DNA of 64,000 nucleotides from Serinus canaria (GCF_022539315.1 NC_066314.1:49723180-49787179); one strand, 5' to 3'. Shown: positions 46,651 to 59,389, numbered from the stretch's first letter. Notes: generated by a model from the sequence alone, not told the origin. Numbers and translations: made by a program.

Positions 46651-48330
46651 TATTCCAACTGTAGGCATCCACAGGGGTTTTTAGCTTTTCTGTGTACTAT
46701 GTTTTGGGGGTTTTAATTTGTGTATGTATCTCTAAGTTTTGTTTACAAATGTAACCAGGTAATGAAGGTTAACAAGTATGGCATTTATAAACTGTGTTGG
46801 AAAGATATGCCTTGGTTTAATATGTTTATACTTAATGAAAATAAGCAATTACTGCTTGTTTGCTTTAGCCTCAGTCTGTAGAAGACCCCCTTCTCATGGG
46901 TATATTTACTGAGACTGGAATACCCAGGGTACTGTTCAGACAGCAAATCCTTACTCCCCAGATAAAAAGCGAGTTACTCTGCAGTTTAGCCAGCCATTCA
47001 GTTTTGCTCCAATATTTGAGAAGGGGGCCCTGGGCTCTGTATTATCCCTGGGATGGCTGCAGGGCAGCAGTGTGACATGCAGGTGTGTACAGGTGTGCTG
47101 TGGACACAGCAGTGTGATGGGAAAGAGACCCAATGCCAGAAAACACCATTCCCAGCACTGGTTCCTGCTGGTTCCTTGCTCAGCCCTGGAGGTTTCACCA
47201 ACAGTTTCAGCATCCTCTATAGTAAACAAATTTCACAAGCCTGCTGGACTTTATGACCCCTTGCTCGTGGGAAACACCTCCAGGGAAGGAGTGCTTATCT
47301 GTACTTACTTCTCCTTTCTTCAGAGTGTTTTAGGGAAGGGTAGAAGCTGTCTACCAGCTGTCTGTGCAGCAGCAGGAGCACTCAGGGGCTCTCTGTAGGG
47401 CTTGGGAGGGGGGCTGAGGGACGACTGATCTCCTGAGCCTTGACCGCCTCCTCGGTCTCCCTTTTCCACTTGACTTTTGGAGTCTTAAAAATCAGGGGCA
47501 CTGTCTACTGAGCTTTTACCTGGGAAGAATACAGCAGGGGTGATAGTCTCTTGTGAGGACAACATTCCTGTATCTAAGGGTTCAGGAGGATGGGACTATT
47601 GAACCTGACATGGCCTGGTGTGTGGCTCCTCAGACTAAAAGGTTTGGGTCTAGCTGGGGCTTGGATGGGAGGTTGCAGAGAGCTGCCACATATGGGTACT
47701 GCAATCCACACAGCTGAATCTAGAGCCACAAGAAGGGAAGGAGCTTGGGTGCCACTATGTCACTCCTGCAAAGGACACTCCATAACTCATGCCATCTAGA
47801 GGGGATGTGTTGGCTGTCCTCTCCTCCAAGCCTCTTTGAGCCCTTCCTCGGAGCACTGTGGGGAAGGATGGTGGAGACCATTTTTGTCTGCTGGTATGGA
47901 TTTTGGAGCTGCCCCTTGCCACAAAAGGAAGGAGCTGGTATGTTCTTTTGGGTGAGCTGTTACACACAAGAAGGAAGTGAACATGGTGGTCACACCTCCT
48001 TGGCCAGCTGGGAAGATGTTTGTTCTATCTCGTGTCTAAAGTAGTACCCCTAAGGGCTCTGTGTCATAGTCCTTCCACTGGGAGCCCACCAAGGAGGCTG
48101 GGACTTGCTTTTATTTGCTGGAATCCCTAGTAAGAAGTGTGCATATGGAGATTTTTTCCTAGGATCAAAGTCTTCTGGCTTAATAGCAGCCATTAGAGCT
48201 TTGCAGAAGCAAAAGTCATGTTAATGTGTAAGCCACAGGGAAGTTTAGAGCTGTAAGGTCCTATGTGCAAAGCATTTCTGAGCTATACTGCTGGTGTCTC
48301 CCTGCCTGGTTACTCTGCCCTCTGAGGAAA
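46651..48330. other. LGALS2 5' flank
   Basis: No coding exon was seen. It contains copy B of the diverged direct repeat (47756-47940). The last 100 bp before the predicted LGALS2 start has no clear TATA box and is not CpG-rich, which fits a tissue-restricted gene. Confidence 0.5.
47756..47940 (+). repeat. Diverged direct repeat, copy B
   Basis: Same-orientation partner of 42061-42245, about 5.7 kb apart. Similarity stops on both sides within the limits given. It ends about 390 bp upstream of the LGALS2 start. Confidence 0.6.
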
Positions 48331-50566
48331 ATGCCTGTAAGGGCTCCTGTTCTCTGTCACCCAGGGTCCTCAGCTCAGCAAGGCTGAGTGAAACTGGCGA
48401 GTCATAGCCACTCTCACCGCTTGCATTTCTTGGGCAGCATCAGCTTTCCACCAAGCTCTGGACAGTGCCCCTCTGCTTTAACCCTCTTTGTATCTCTGCT
48501 GTCCTGCTTTCTCTTCATTCTGCTGAGGACAAGCCAGTTTTCACTTCCTCTCTCTCTGATGTCTCTTCTCTCTTGCGGGTTTCACTCAGCCCGCTCTTCT
48601 CTCACTGAATGAGAAGTTCACACAAGACTTGCACTGTGGAAGGTTTTGTTATGAGAGGAGCACCAGCTGAGAGCAATTTATGTTCTCCTGAGGCTGGGCT
48701 GCCTCCAAGCAGCACCCTCTCAATGGCAGTGCCAAGTCAGGAGGAATGGCTGAAGGAGCCTCACAGACTATTTTTCTCTGCCTTAGGGAAATATTGAAAT
48801 CTTAAACCTGAATATGAAGCCTGGGAACACCCTGAAGGTGAAGGGCAAAATATCTGCTGATACTGTTGGGTAAGTACAAAGAAACCCTCTTGCTATGCCA
48901 GGGTTGAAGGTGGGCTACAGAGGAAGGTGGTTTTCCAAGGCTGCCAGATACAAAATAGCACATTGTTGTGCCACCTGCAACACTGACGGAGGAACTGGGC
49001 GCAGAGATGCTTGTTGGATCTCAAGTCTTCCAAGACCCTCTCCTGTCCGTGCATATGACTCTCCTCATGCTCATTTACAGCTTCAGCATCAATCTTGGCA
49101 GCAGCTCAAGAGATCTGGCATTTCACTTCAATCCCCGCTTCAACGAGTCTGTCATTGTCTGTAACTCCAAGCACTCCGATTCCTGGCAGACGGAACTCCG
49201 TGTCCGCCACCTCCCTTTCTTCAGGGGCTGCACTGTCAAGGTGAGGGTGCCAGCATGGTGTCATGGGGTACGGCGGGGTATGGGGTGTGAGGGGAAGCCC
49301 CTGGTTAGCAGATTCCCATACCATAGTTTTCCTGGTCCCACCCAGTACCTCCTGCTCACTCACCATGGCCCCTCTTCTGGGTTTTTGTTCCTGATTGCCA
49401 TTTCTACTCCTCTTTCAAAACTTCAATGCTGTTTCTGGGAATTTTAAGTGAATCCTGTCTGTCTCACACTTTGTAAGTGCTTCCTGGCCCCTCTGTCTGC
49501 CCAGCAGGTGAGTGTACCTGAGGCATGTATGAAAGTAAAGGGAGTCTCCAAGAAGCAGGGTTTTGCTGTTGTTTACCTTACTTCTCTCCCTCCTTCCTAT
49601 GTAAACGTAGCCTTTAAGGCAACCTCGAGTTTGGAGCAATGTCCAAAAGCCTCTCCCTGAACTCTTCTGTCCTAATTACTCCTGGACCTATGGTGCCAAT
49701 CTGTTCTTTCTCTCTTCCTGCCAGGGATGCTGTCCTAGTTGCTGCATCCCCTTATCTGATGTCCCAAATCATTAACAGGGCTGTATATAGGAGTTGTCCA
49801 TTTAGGATTAACAGGGCTGCATTAAGGAGTAGTTCCTATATCTGTGGAGAGGAAGCTTGTTTCCTCAGACAGAAATGGCTCTTGGGGAAGGGATAGTGAG
49901 GTGACGGCTTTGGGGAACATTGCCTTTAGTCTTCAGTGACCAGTGATGCATTCTTGCCCTGTCTGCTTGTGCATGTTTATCAGCAAAGCTCATTTTTCTG
50001 AGTCCTGGTGAGCTGCTGAGGGCATTGGGGGGTCAGATTTATTCTGCCCTGAGAAGAGAATAAATCTGTTCTGTTCTGAGGAGAATGGTGGTTGTACACA
50101 TTCCATATGCTCTGTGAATACATGTATATATATGTAAAGGCATACCTGGATTTAGCTGCTCTGAGTTTACAGTCTGAGTAGCTGAAACAGCCTTTGGAGA
50201 GATCCTGTTCCCGGTCATAGTCTGTATTCCTGCTTAGACCCTTGATATCAACTGCTCATTTCCTGAATCACCCTCACCTCAACCCCTAGCACCTTGCTTA
50301 AGGTTGTAGTAGACAGGTCTGACCCTCTTATGTAACAGTCAGGCCTTTTGCCTAAATGCTGAACTCTGAATACCCTCTTTGCTCCCAGTTCCTGCCCTTC
50401 TTTCTCTTTTTTCTCCCAGTTCTTCATTGAAATGCTGTCAGACAAATTCCGTGTGAAACTGCCGGACGGTCACGAAGTGTGCTTCCCCAACCGGCACGGC
50501 TACCACAACATCAGCTACGTTAGCATCGTGGGGGGCCTAAAGATCATCTCCTTCAAGCTGACCTGA
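48331..50566 (+). CDS. LGALS2: Galectin-2, four coding exons, 131 aa
   Basis: Small prototype galectin that binds beta-galactosides as a dimer, found in cytosol and secreted without a signal peptide. Exons 48787-48869, 49081-49240 and 50420-50566 are certain: GT-AG introns, correct phases, stop TGA at 50564-50566. Exon 1 is predicted at 48331-48336 (ATG CCT followed by the donor GTAAGG). It gives an N-terminus MPGNIEILNLNMKPG that aligns without gaps to mammalian galectin-2 (132 aa). All carbohydrate-contact residues are present at the mammalian positions: His45, Asn47, Arg49 (HFNPR), Asn58, Trp65, Glu68 and Arg70. The Gly that normally follows the Trp is Gln66. Location between GGA1 and CDC42EP1, on the opposite strand to both, identifies it as LGALS2. 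Exon 1 confidence alone is about 0.6. Confidence 0.92.
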
Positions 50567-50587
50567 TGGGCACTGCTTCCTACCTCT

Positions 50588-50593
50588 AATAAA
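50588..50593 (+). terminator. Poly(A) signal of LGALS2
   Basis: AATAAA 22 bp after the LGALS2 stop codon, giving a very short 3' UTR, as is common for small galectin genes. Confidence 0.85.
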
Positions 50594-51511
50594 AACCCAA
50601 GACAGTGGAAGACTGCTTGTTCCAGCTGTTTTGTCATCTGTGAGAGCTCTGTGTCTCTGTGCAAGCCACTGACAAAGCCCAAGGTTCTCCCACCAATAGG
50701 AAAGAAGCCATTGTTGGATAATGCCAGGTACCTTCCAGGTCAGAACAGGCTGTGGGGTTGAAGGGATGGGAGGCAGGACAAAGCAGGCTGTAGGTGGGGT
50801 CCTGGATGAGGACACCATATGATTGCTGGGGAACCGGTTGTGCAATCTTTTCACAAAGCTCCATTACTTCCTGCAGCTGACCTTTGGGAAGGGGGGATGG
50901 TGACATGGGAAGGAAGGCATAAATGTAAATGAAGTGGCATTTGGTGTGGCATTAGGTGCTACAAAAGTGCATAATTAAAAGGTGGCATGGGGACAGCAGC
51001 ACAGGTGTGCCCCCAGCCAGCATTTCTGCCATAGATAAGGGATTGTCTCCAACTTTCCCTTCTACCTCACTTATCTGCTGGCACATTCCAGTCAGGTTAG
51101 CCATTACTCTGACATTTCCACAGCAGATCCTGCTCATCAAAAATGAGGCAGTGGGATTTGGGCTGAGTTATGTGGCTCAGTACCTCCTTGCACAGGACTA
51201 CAAGCAAATAGTCCCAATTATTACATGCTGCTGCTCTAAATGAAAAGTATCTTGCTAGCCCAAAAGTGAGACTGATGTGTAACAGCAAACACTGGGACAC
51301 TTCAGGCTGGGTGGGAGGAGAGCAGAGTGGAAGAGCATCCTACAGAGAGCCTGGTCCAAGGTCCAAGGTGTCAGTGTCCTTGCCCTCCCTCTCCACTTCC
51401 TCACTGCCAAAGATGGAGGGATTGGTGGCTGGGGCTCCAGCAGACATAGCAAGGAAGACAATAAGGTCACAGCAGCCAAGGGGATGCACCAGAGGTTAGT
51501 ATCAAAACTGT
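50594..51511. other. Spacer between convergent LGALS2 and CDC42EP1
   Basis: About 0.9 kb between the two convergent 3' ends. No exon or known repeat was seen. Confidence 0.5.
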
Positions 51512-51517
51512 TTTAAT
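51512..51517 (-). terminator. Candidate poly(A) signal for CDC42EP1
   Basis: ATTAAA on the minus strand about 1.7 kb after the stop. No canonical AATAAA was noticed nearer. Confidence 0.4.
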
Positions 51518-53178
51518 AAGGACAATAATAAGTGCATGGGATACAGAGGGGAGGCAGAGAGGGTAATTCCACAGATACGGATCTTTGGTCTTGTGTTATG
51601 GTCTGGGAAGCAGAGGGCAGAGGGGAGCTCATCCTGAGAGCCAGGTCCCCACCCTGGAAGGTGCAAGGGAGAATAAGGCTGATCCTGCTGGCTGCCAGTG
51701 GCCAGACCTGGTGATTTCCTGAAGCTGGTGCCTGCCCTGGTTTGCTGCTGGTGGCTGGCATGAGGCAGCCCCTTGGGGAGGCTGGGGAACATGGGCTTGT
51801 CCTTAACCTTGGTGGCCTGGCTGCAAGTGGCACTTCCACGTGCAGTATGTGCACACCCTGCAGCTCTTTATCCTGCTCTGAAGAGCTTCCTGGCAAAATG
51901 CAGCTGGGTGGTGGGAGAGGTGCGTGGGAGCAGAGTCCTGCAGCCATGGCCCAGCATCTCCTCCCACTGCACACGCCCTCCTGTCCCAGAGAACAAGGGG
52001 GTCCTGTGAGGGTCCCTGGGGTGACCTCAGCCCCCGAGCATGTTGGCTCCACACTGTGGCACAAAGGCACTTCTATGAGGGCCAGTCTGCACACGGGCCA
52101 GCGTGGGGAGCAGCTCATTCCAGGGCAGCTGTGTCACCCAGGCCACCCAGCGAGGGACATCGGCCATGCTCCACATCACCCTTGGGAAGGGGTGCGCTGC
52201 AAAGAGGGGAATGGGCAGGGGGACAGGATGGAGACACAAACTGTGTCTCCACCACGGGGATGTTGGAACAAACCGAGAAGCTGCAGAGGAGTCTCCTTGT
52301 TCTGAGGCAGGCAGAAAAGAAGGGATTTTTAGGGCCTGAACTGTAGAATTTAGTGACCTGAAAACCTGCCTTTGCCACCAAGTCAGACAAGAAGTTTCTC
52401 CCCTCTCAATTGCTGAGGGGAGTGGGGGTCAGGAAGGAAGCTGTCCTAAGTGATGCCCAGCAGTAGGAGGCAAGTGGAAACATTCCTGATTATTTCTGTG
52501 CGTGCTCTCACCTCCTGAACACCGAGCACACAGCTTTTTTGGGGGGGGCAGGGGTTTGCCTGTGGGGCAAAACAGGGTGGGGGGCAGGGCAGCTCTGTGG
52601 GGTTTGCCTGTCCCTTGGGACCCCAGCTGACCTTCTGCTGTTGATAGATGTGCTGTTCTGAAGGGTCTTGCGCCAGCTGGAGCTGGGGAATCCCCATCCC
52701 CTACGTGCCAGAGCTATCAGTGGGAATACCTCTGGAGAGTCACGTGTGCCATTGCAGAGGATGGTTGGGGACATCAGTGGAAGGATGGAGTATGTCTCCA
52801 GACATGCTGGTGGAGCCAGGCTGGGGGTTGAGAGAGAGGGTGGTGGGGAGAATGGGATGGGGTAGGAAGGATTCAGGGTTCCTTTGGCACATGGGAATGT
52901 TCCTTTGATGTCTAACGGCCTTGAGGCTGGAGAAGGGGTGCTATGCCTGGCTCTGTGGAGCCCACTGGCCCTCTGCAGCAGCCTGGCCCAGCCCCAGGGA
53001 GGCCCCAGGAGCTGGGCTCTCCTCCTGCCCTCCCGGCCTGCCCAGTGCCCCACTTGGCAAGGAGGTCACCCACTGGGTCTGCTGGTGACACCAGCACCAG
53101 CGGGTGGGGCACAGGGAGGAGGGCAAAGACGCTGGCACCAGTGTCTCTGGTGGGGCCTGTGATGGGCAGGATGGCTGT
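51512..53178 (-). other. CDC42EP1: Probable CDC42EP1 3' UTR
   Basis: Interval between the CDC42EP1 stop (53181-53179) and a minus-strand ATTAAA (plus-strand TTTAAT at 51512-51517). No exon was recognised. It contains a G run near 52540. The assignment depends on a variant signal and is tentative. Confidence 0.4.
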
Positions 53179-55434
53179 TCACACCTTGACTTCATCGTCC
53201 TCTTCCTCCTCCTCATCGGCATACTCGAAGGAATTGCTGCGGCCCCCTCGGGCACCGTTGTGGCTTTCCTGCAGGCTGGAGAGCTTGGTCTCCTCCTCCT
53301 CCTCTCCTTGGTTCCAGCTGGCCTCGGGGGACTGGCTCTCCCTTGTCACTTGTGACCCCCACAAGCTGCTGCTGGGGCTCTCCCACGGGGTCTGTGTCCG
53401 GGCCTGCCGGGGACCCTTACCCTTCTCCGAGCTCCGCGGGGTGCTGGTCCCACCGTAATGGCGGGCCAGGACCTGGGCTGCTCGGTCAAATTCTCCAGCC
53501 TCAATGGTGCAGTCGTTCCAGTGGCCTTGCCACGGGGACCCTCTGGACACTGCCCCTGGCCCCGAAGCGCAGACAGAGTTCGCTCCAGCGCCTTCAATGG
53601 CACGTGCCTCTCCGTTGGCATGGACCGACAGACCCGGCAGTGAGCTGGCCCCTGACAGGTTGCTCTGCCTGGGGTGGTCCCAGAAGCTGGATGCTGCCTT
53701 GGCCTCTTCATGGGATGCATGCACTGCTGGAGGGACCCTGTCCTTGGTCCCCTCTTCACACAGGAGGTGTGGGCCATCCTCCCCCACCTCGCTGCCATTG
53801 GTTTCAGGGAAGCTCATCACCTGGAGGAGCTCGCTCATCAGGGAGGGCCCCAGGTCTAGGCGGAAGGACAGCAGGGAGTCGGAGCGATCCAGCTCGTCCT
53901 CCCCAGGACAGGTGCTCTCTTGGGCCTTTTCCAAACGAGGGACACGAGGGATGGTACAAAATCCGGACTCCAGCCCTGTGAGGCAGAAGGTATGGCTGGT
54001 GAGGGACAGGCCTGACTTAGTTCTGCAGGGGAAAGGGGACACTGCTGACAAAGTGGCTCAGGTCACACTCCTGTCAGTAGCACTGGCCTCTAAAGGACAG
54101 GTCAGTGTCTCTGTGGACACCTCCAAAGCCCAGAGTTACAGCAGAGGGTCTCCAGGTAGGCTCTGGGCTTGGTAAGATGGCAGAGGGGCTGAGCCAGGCA
54201 GGTGAGACCAGGAGATGGCAGCATTGCCTCAGCCTGCCTTTCCCTCTGAGCCTGGCCACCTCCCCCGGCTGCTGCAGGCACCCACATCCAACCCCCACCC
54301 TGAGACCTTCTGCTCCAGACCTCTCTCCCTGAGGAAAAGCTGAGCACAGGCCAGTGCTGTGAGGCTGGAAAGGAGCCATACAGATGTCCTGTCCCATCCT
54401 TCCCACAACCCTTCCCCAAAGGGCACCCTGGCTGGCAGGGAGGGATGTGGACACGATGGAGAAGGGTGGATGGAATCCCTAAGGAGCACTACATGGAGAT
54501 GTAGAGGTTGGCACAGCTAGGGACAGGGCTGGAGCATCTGTGTGGAGGTGGGGAAGGCCATGCTGTGGGTCCCCTTGACCTCACTGCCTTGGAGTGGGAA
54601 TTGCTCCACTGTCCCAGCACCTTTTTGGCTTCCTCAGGGAGGCTGCTCAAGTGAAAGGGTAGATGGGGGGTGCTCCCTTACAGCTCCTGCACACAGGCTG
54701 CCAGCTGTGTGGGGCTACAGGAGAGGGGCAGAAACAGAGAAACCATCCCTGCCCCGCTTTGAGGGACACACTGGGAGGAGACCTTCCAAGGGCAGGAGGA
54801 AGGACCACAGTTCAGTGCAAGGTTAGGTTTATCTGCTTGGAGGGATTGTCAAGACCGGGCAGTCTTAAATATTCCATCTCTCCTTAAAACCCTAAGTTCC
54901 TTACTGTGGGGGGAACATGGAGCAATGGGGAAGGGCTGCAGAGTGTGCTCAGTACCTGGGCACCAGCCTCTGCCTCACGCTTCACTCACCGTAGGCCTGG
55001 TGTGTTTTGGAGAAGCTGTTGGAGGCGCTTTTGAAGGAGAACTTGCTGGTCAAGCCCCGGCCGGTGCCGTCTCCATCGTACGTGGCCTCGTTGAGCTGCG
55101 GCAGCGAGACGGCGTTCTTGATGATGGGCGAGACCGCCGGGGGCGCGGGCGAGGCCCCCACCTGGCCCCCGCTGCCCCGTCTCTTCAGCGGGCTGCGGCG
55201 CACGTGCCGCAGCGTCCGCGCGAAGAAGTTGTTGGGTTTGGCCGCGTCGGCCCCGCCATGGTTGCTGAGGAAGGAGGTGTCCCCGAAGACGTCCCCACCA
55301 CGCCCCACGTGCATGGTGTGCCGGAAGTCACCCAGCGGCGGGCTGATCATGTCCGGCGTCAGCTCCGACTTCAGCCGCCGCTTGCCGTGGGAGCCTGACA
55401 CCCAGCTCAGCACGGGCAGCTTCCCCAGGCTCAT
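53179..55434 (-). CDS. CDC42EP1: Cdc42 effector protein 1 (Borg5/MSE55), two coding exons, 413 aa
   Basis: Borg-family effector that binds GTP-loaded Cdc42 and controls septin and actin organisation at the cell cortex. Coding exons are 55434-54990 and 53975-53179, joined in phase 1; 1242 nt including stop. The CRIB motif is at residues 30-44 (ISPPLGDFRHTMHVG), followed by the Borg-conserved GGDVFGDTSFLSNHG. Further family blocks are SPIIKNAVSLPQLN, SGFCTIPRVPR, RSDSLLSFRLDLGPSLMSELL and the acidic C-terminus ending DDEVKV. The start chosen is MSLGKLP, just after a splice acceptor-like CAG at about 55450, implying an upstream 5' UTR exon. The frame is open further up to an ATG at 55515, an alternative I consider less likely. 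The Pro/Ala/Asn tandem repeats of human CDC42EP1 are absent, although the length (human 391 aa) is similar. Confidence 0.95.
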
Positions 55435-58400
55435 GTTGCACCCTTCACCCTGCCTTTGAAAAAGCTCCAAAAAATCAGCCCTCACCAGGCTTCTGGCACT
55501 GGGCTGGTCTGTCACATCCCCAGCCTCCCCATTGCTTCTGCTCTGATGCTCTTGGGGTGACAGTGCATGGCACTTTGGCTTTCGGCAGGTTTCCTGCTTC
55601 CCTGCGCTACGTCGCGCTCATGAAATCACGCTCAGAGGGTACGACCCCGGTGGTGAGGACAGTGGTGGCACGGAGATGTCCCCAGAGGGTGTCTGGGTCA
55701 CTGCCCCGTTCTGCGGAGGTCACTGGAGGCTGTGTCTGGTCCTGGACTTAGAGGTTAATCCACTGTCTTCTACGGCTGCTGGGTAAGTGGAAACCAGTCA
55801 CAGAAGGCGCAGCAGGCAGCAAAGAGAGCTTCAGGTGGATTGGCAGAGCAAGAGCATTTGTCCCCTTGTTGGCCACCTAAACAAGGCAAGAGGAACAGTG
55901 AAACCTTTGGACAGAATTTTCCCAGTCCCATTGGCTGTATCCACAGAACTGCCTGAGGAGGTTAAAGGGGGTGCATAAGGCAGTGGCGAGATTGCTACTG
56001 GCTGCCCCTTTATTTGGCTCTTCTCTTGGAGAGGAAGAAAAAGGCTTTCCTCCAAACACATGTGCTCTCACTCACCTTGCTGACCTACCTCAGTATGCCT
56101 TAGTTTCCCGTCTGCAAAGCAGCTTTGCCAGACCCACACCACAACACAGGCTGAGGATTTCCCTCCGAGGCAGAACCTCCTCCCAGAGCATTGCCCTGCT
56201 TGGCTGCCCCAGCTCCTGGGGCGAGAAACCTCTCCCTCCTTTTTGCTATTCAGATGAACCCTTGAGGAGAGGGTGAGGCCTGGGGCCCATGTGCTTCTTG
56301 GGGAGGAGTGGTGGGAAGCAAAAATGCAGTATTTGTATATTGCTTTGTTTGTCCTTCACTGGCTGGGTCACCGGGAGCTGGGCAGACATGTCGGAGAAGC
56401 AGGGAGTCAGCAGAGTGGGGAGAGCAGCTGCTCTGCAGCCAGGGGAAACTGAGGCACGGCAAGGGAGGTGATTGCCTGAGGCTGGAGGAGAAGGTGGGGT
56501 GGGTCCCTGCACTCAGGCAGGTCCCAGAGGCACTGAGGGGCAGGCAGGAAGCAGCAGCTGGATGCATGGCAGGGCGATGACCTCCCAGTCAGTGGGAGGA
56601 CTCTCAGATCAGCAGATCCCCTGTTGGTGTGCATAGCAAGTGGGAGAGGGTGGGCTGGGGAAAGGAGAGGGTTTGGGACATCTCAGAGTGTCAGTGGCCT
56701 GGGTAGCCAGCTGGGGATGTATCCTTCCCTGGGCTCAGTTCTGTGGCTGGGGCATCAGGACAGAGCTGAGTCCCTCCAGCAGGGCGGGCTGTGGAGGACA
56801 GCATGCCAAGAGGTGACGCAGGAGCCTCGCAGGAGCCTTGGTCTCTGTGTGCTGGAACCCCCACTGCTGCATGGCTTCCCTTGCCACATTCCCTGCCTGC
56901 CTCTCCTTGTCCCTGCATTGCCTTGGAGCAGCCAGGCAGTGCCAGGATGGCAAAGGCTCTGGAGAAGGGGAGTCCTGGACATGAAAGTGCTTTCTTGGCT
57001 GGCTAGATGCATTTTTGCTTTGCCCTGGCCTTGTTTGCTCACCCGGGGCCTCTCTTATCTGCCAGGGGTTAATGACTGGGGAAGGGAAAACAAACCTCCC
57101 CCAGCAGTGCCCAGCACCATTGGCTGCCTCCCCAGGGTGGCAGTGGCCTCCTGGGGTGGCAGTGGCTGGTGGCAGCAGGGACAGAATGGTGGCAGGTTGG
57201 GTTCCAGCTGGCCCCCAACTCTTGCAGCTCATGTCTTCCTCCTGCCCACAGATGCCATGCAGTGCTGCCTTGCAGCCAGGACAAATCAGGCACGTGGCAG
57301 ATTTGGGGTGAGGGGATAACTGGGGAGCTATTTCCTTCCTGTGGTAAAAGCCCACCCATAGCCATTGAGTCAGGGCTCTCCTGGAGCGCAAAGGAAACCA
57401 CTGGGCTGGTCCCAGTGCAGCACAGCTGGGGTCTTGGGACCACAGGGAGAGACATGCAACCATATTTTTGAGCTGTGCCCAGGATCTTCCAAGGAAAGCA
57501 CGTGACTCTGGGTGAGGGGATTAGGTGAGCTACAGCACTCAGGTTTTCCCCTTCCTCTGCACATTGGAGCCCCTGAGAAACCCCTTTAGCATGTACTGCA
57601 TCAGCCCAGATCCCCCCTCAACACAGCTGCCCTGCACACCTTGGGATGGGGCGGGGGACATCACACCTTGGAATGGGGTGGGGAGGCAAGGAAAAGGGGG
57701 GATGTGGGAGAAGAGCATCCCCTTGTTCCCTATCTGGACAACTATTGAGTCAGGGAGTAGGGTGGAGGAAAGTGTTTCTCCTTCCTTGTCTCTCGGTCAC
57801 CACAGGGAAGCAAGCCAGCAACTCCTGGCCCCTGGTTCTCCTTGCCTGCTGGCAGGCAGCAAGTGCTGGGAAGAGGAGGGAGGGAGGGAGTGAAGCAGCT
57901 GGTGCCCAACCCTACCTGGATGGCAGGTTTCTGGCAGGCCTGTTGTGCTTTTCCTCCTTCCAATCTCCCTCTGTCTTTTCTTTCCTTCTGCCCCTGGTGT
58001 GGCTCCCTGACCCCTCTGAGCCCTCCCCTTCGCCTGAACAGACTCCTCCAGGCCAGGGAAACTCGTGATTCTGCGGGCAAAGGGTGACCTGTATGCTGTC
58101 CTTTCCTCCACTGGGCAAAGGGACCCCTCTGCCTGGCCCTCTCTCTGTCCGGGTGCCACTGCTTCCATCTGGCAGCCCTTGGTGTTCACCAGTTCCTGGC
58201 ACAGCAAGCCCACAGCCCACCACGGCCTCCCCTTCCCTGGCAAACTCTCTGGCTCCCTTCTTGCCTCCTCTGGGAAGCCCCCTGCCTTCAAAGACCCACT
58301 GCCAGCACCTCCTCCTCCTCCTCCCAGCCTGCTTTCCTCCGAGTTCAGCTGGTTACCACTGGTTTTCCACTAGCTGGGAATGGCCAGAGCTGTTCTTCTT

Positions 58401-59389
58401 GCTGGGAAGAGCGGAAACCAGAAAGGGGGGGAAAATAATCCAGATGTCTAGTTGGATCGAGCTGCTGAAAGCAGCCTCTTCCCTCCCCCAAAGGGCACAT
58501 ACTGCAAAAGAGAGCAAGAAATTTGGGGTGGTCTCAACAGCAGGAAGAGCGGGTGGAAATGGCTGTGGGTGGCCAGGAAGGCTTTCCCAGCCTTCCTGAG
58601 TGATGAAAAACGTCCCTTTTCCCCGAAGGAAGGGAGGCAGAGTTCCCCTGTTGGGTGACTGCTTTGGGATGAGGAAAGCCAGCAGGGACAGGCTCTTGGG
58701 AAGGGGGAAAGGGGCTTGGCTGGCTGGGTTGGGCCTTTCTCAGCTTCCCTGGAGCAGTGCCGGGCAGTAGGCAGACGCCTAAATCTGACTCCTGTGCTGC
58801 TGGCTGCTATATATACACATAGTGATATCTCTGTATAACAGGGATATTTTTCCAAGCAGACATTCTGGGACATAGAGGGAGGCTGGAGCTACGGAGATGG
58901 GCAGTTTCCAGCTATCCCTTCCCTGCCCACTTGTGAAAAAATGCTCCCTTTTTTCCTCCATACCCCTAAAACTGAGGTGCCGAGAACCTGTGAGGATTTA
59001 AGGGGTATCTGGAGCAAGGTTTGGGAGACAAGCGTCCTCCTGCCTTCCCCCATCCGCGGGAACTTCTTCTCACTCCCTTTCCTTCCCGTCTCTCCCCCCG
59101 TCCCGTGTCCCCTCTCCTCACTCCCAGTTTCCTGTTGCATTCCTGCTTTCTGCTCCCTTTATTTTTACCATCCTTCCCGTCTCTATCGCCTTGCCACCCC
59201 CCCGGCTTCTTCCCTCTCCAAACACCCTCTCCACCCTTTTCCTTCTGGTCCCAACACCCCCCTGCCCCCACCTCTACAAACTGATGAGCCAAAACTTTCA
59301 GGATTTACCTCTTTCGAACCAGGGTTATTATTTTTTCCCCGTCCTCCAGACGAAAAGTTGCGAGACACTCTCCGCAGGCCCCTGTAACT
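55435..59389. other. CDC42EP1 5' flank or 5' UTR intron
   Basis: No coding exon was recognised. If CDC42EP1 has a separate non-coding first exon, this interval would be its first intron. No LINE, LTR or RNA gene was identified. Confidence 0.5.

Noticed and set aside
53343..54175. Plus-strand frames of 212-223 aa
   Set aside because: They are shadows of CDC42EP1 exon 2 on the opposite strand.
55435..55515. Upstream ATG at 55515 as the CDC42EP1 start
   Set aside because: The family begins at MSLGKL, an acceptor-like CAG lies between the two ATGs, and the extra residues have no family likeness. Kept only as an alternative.
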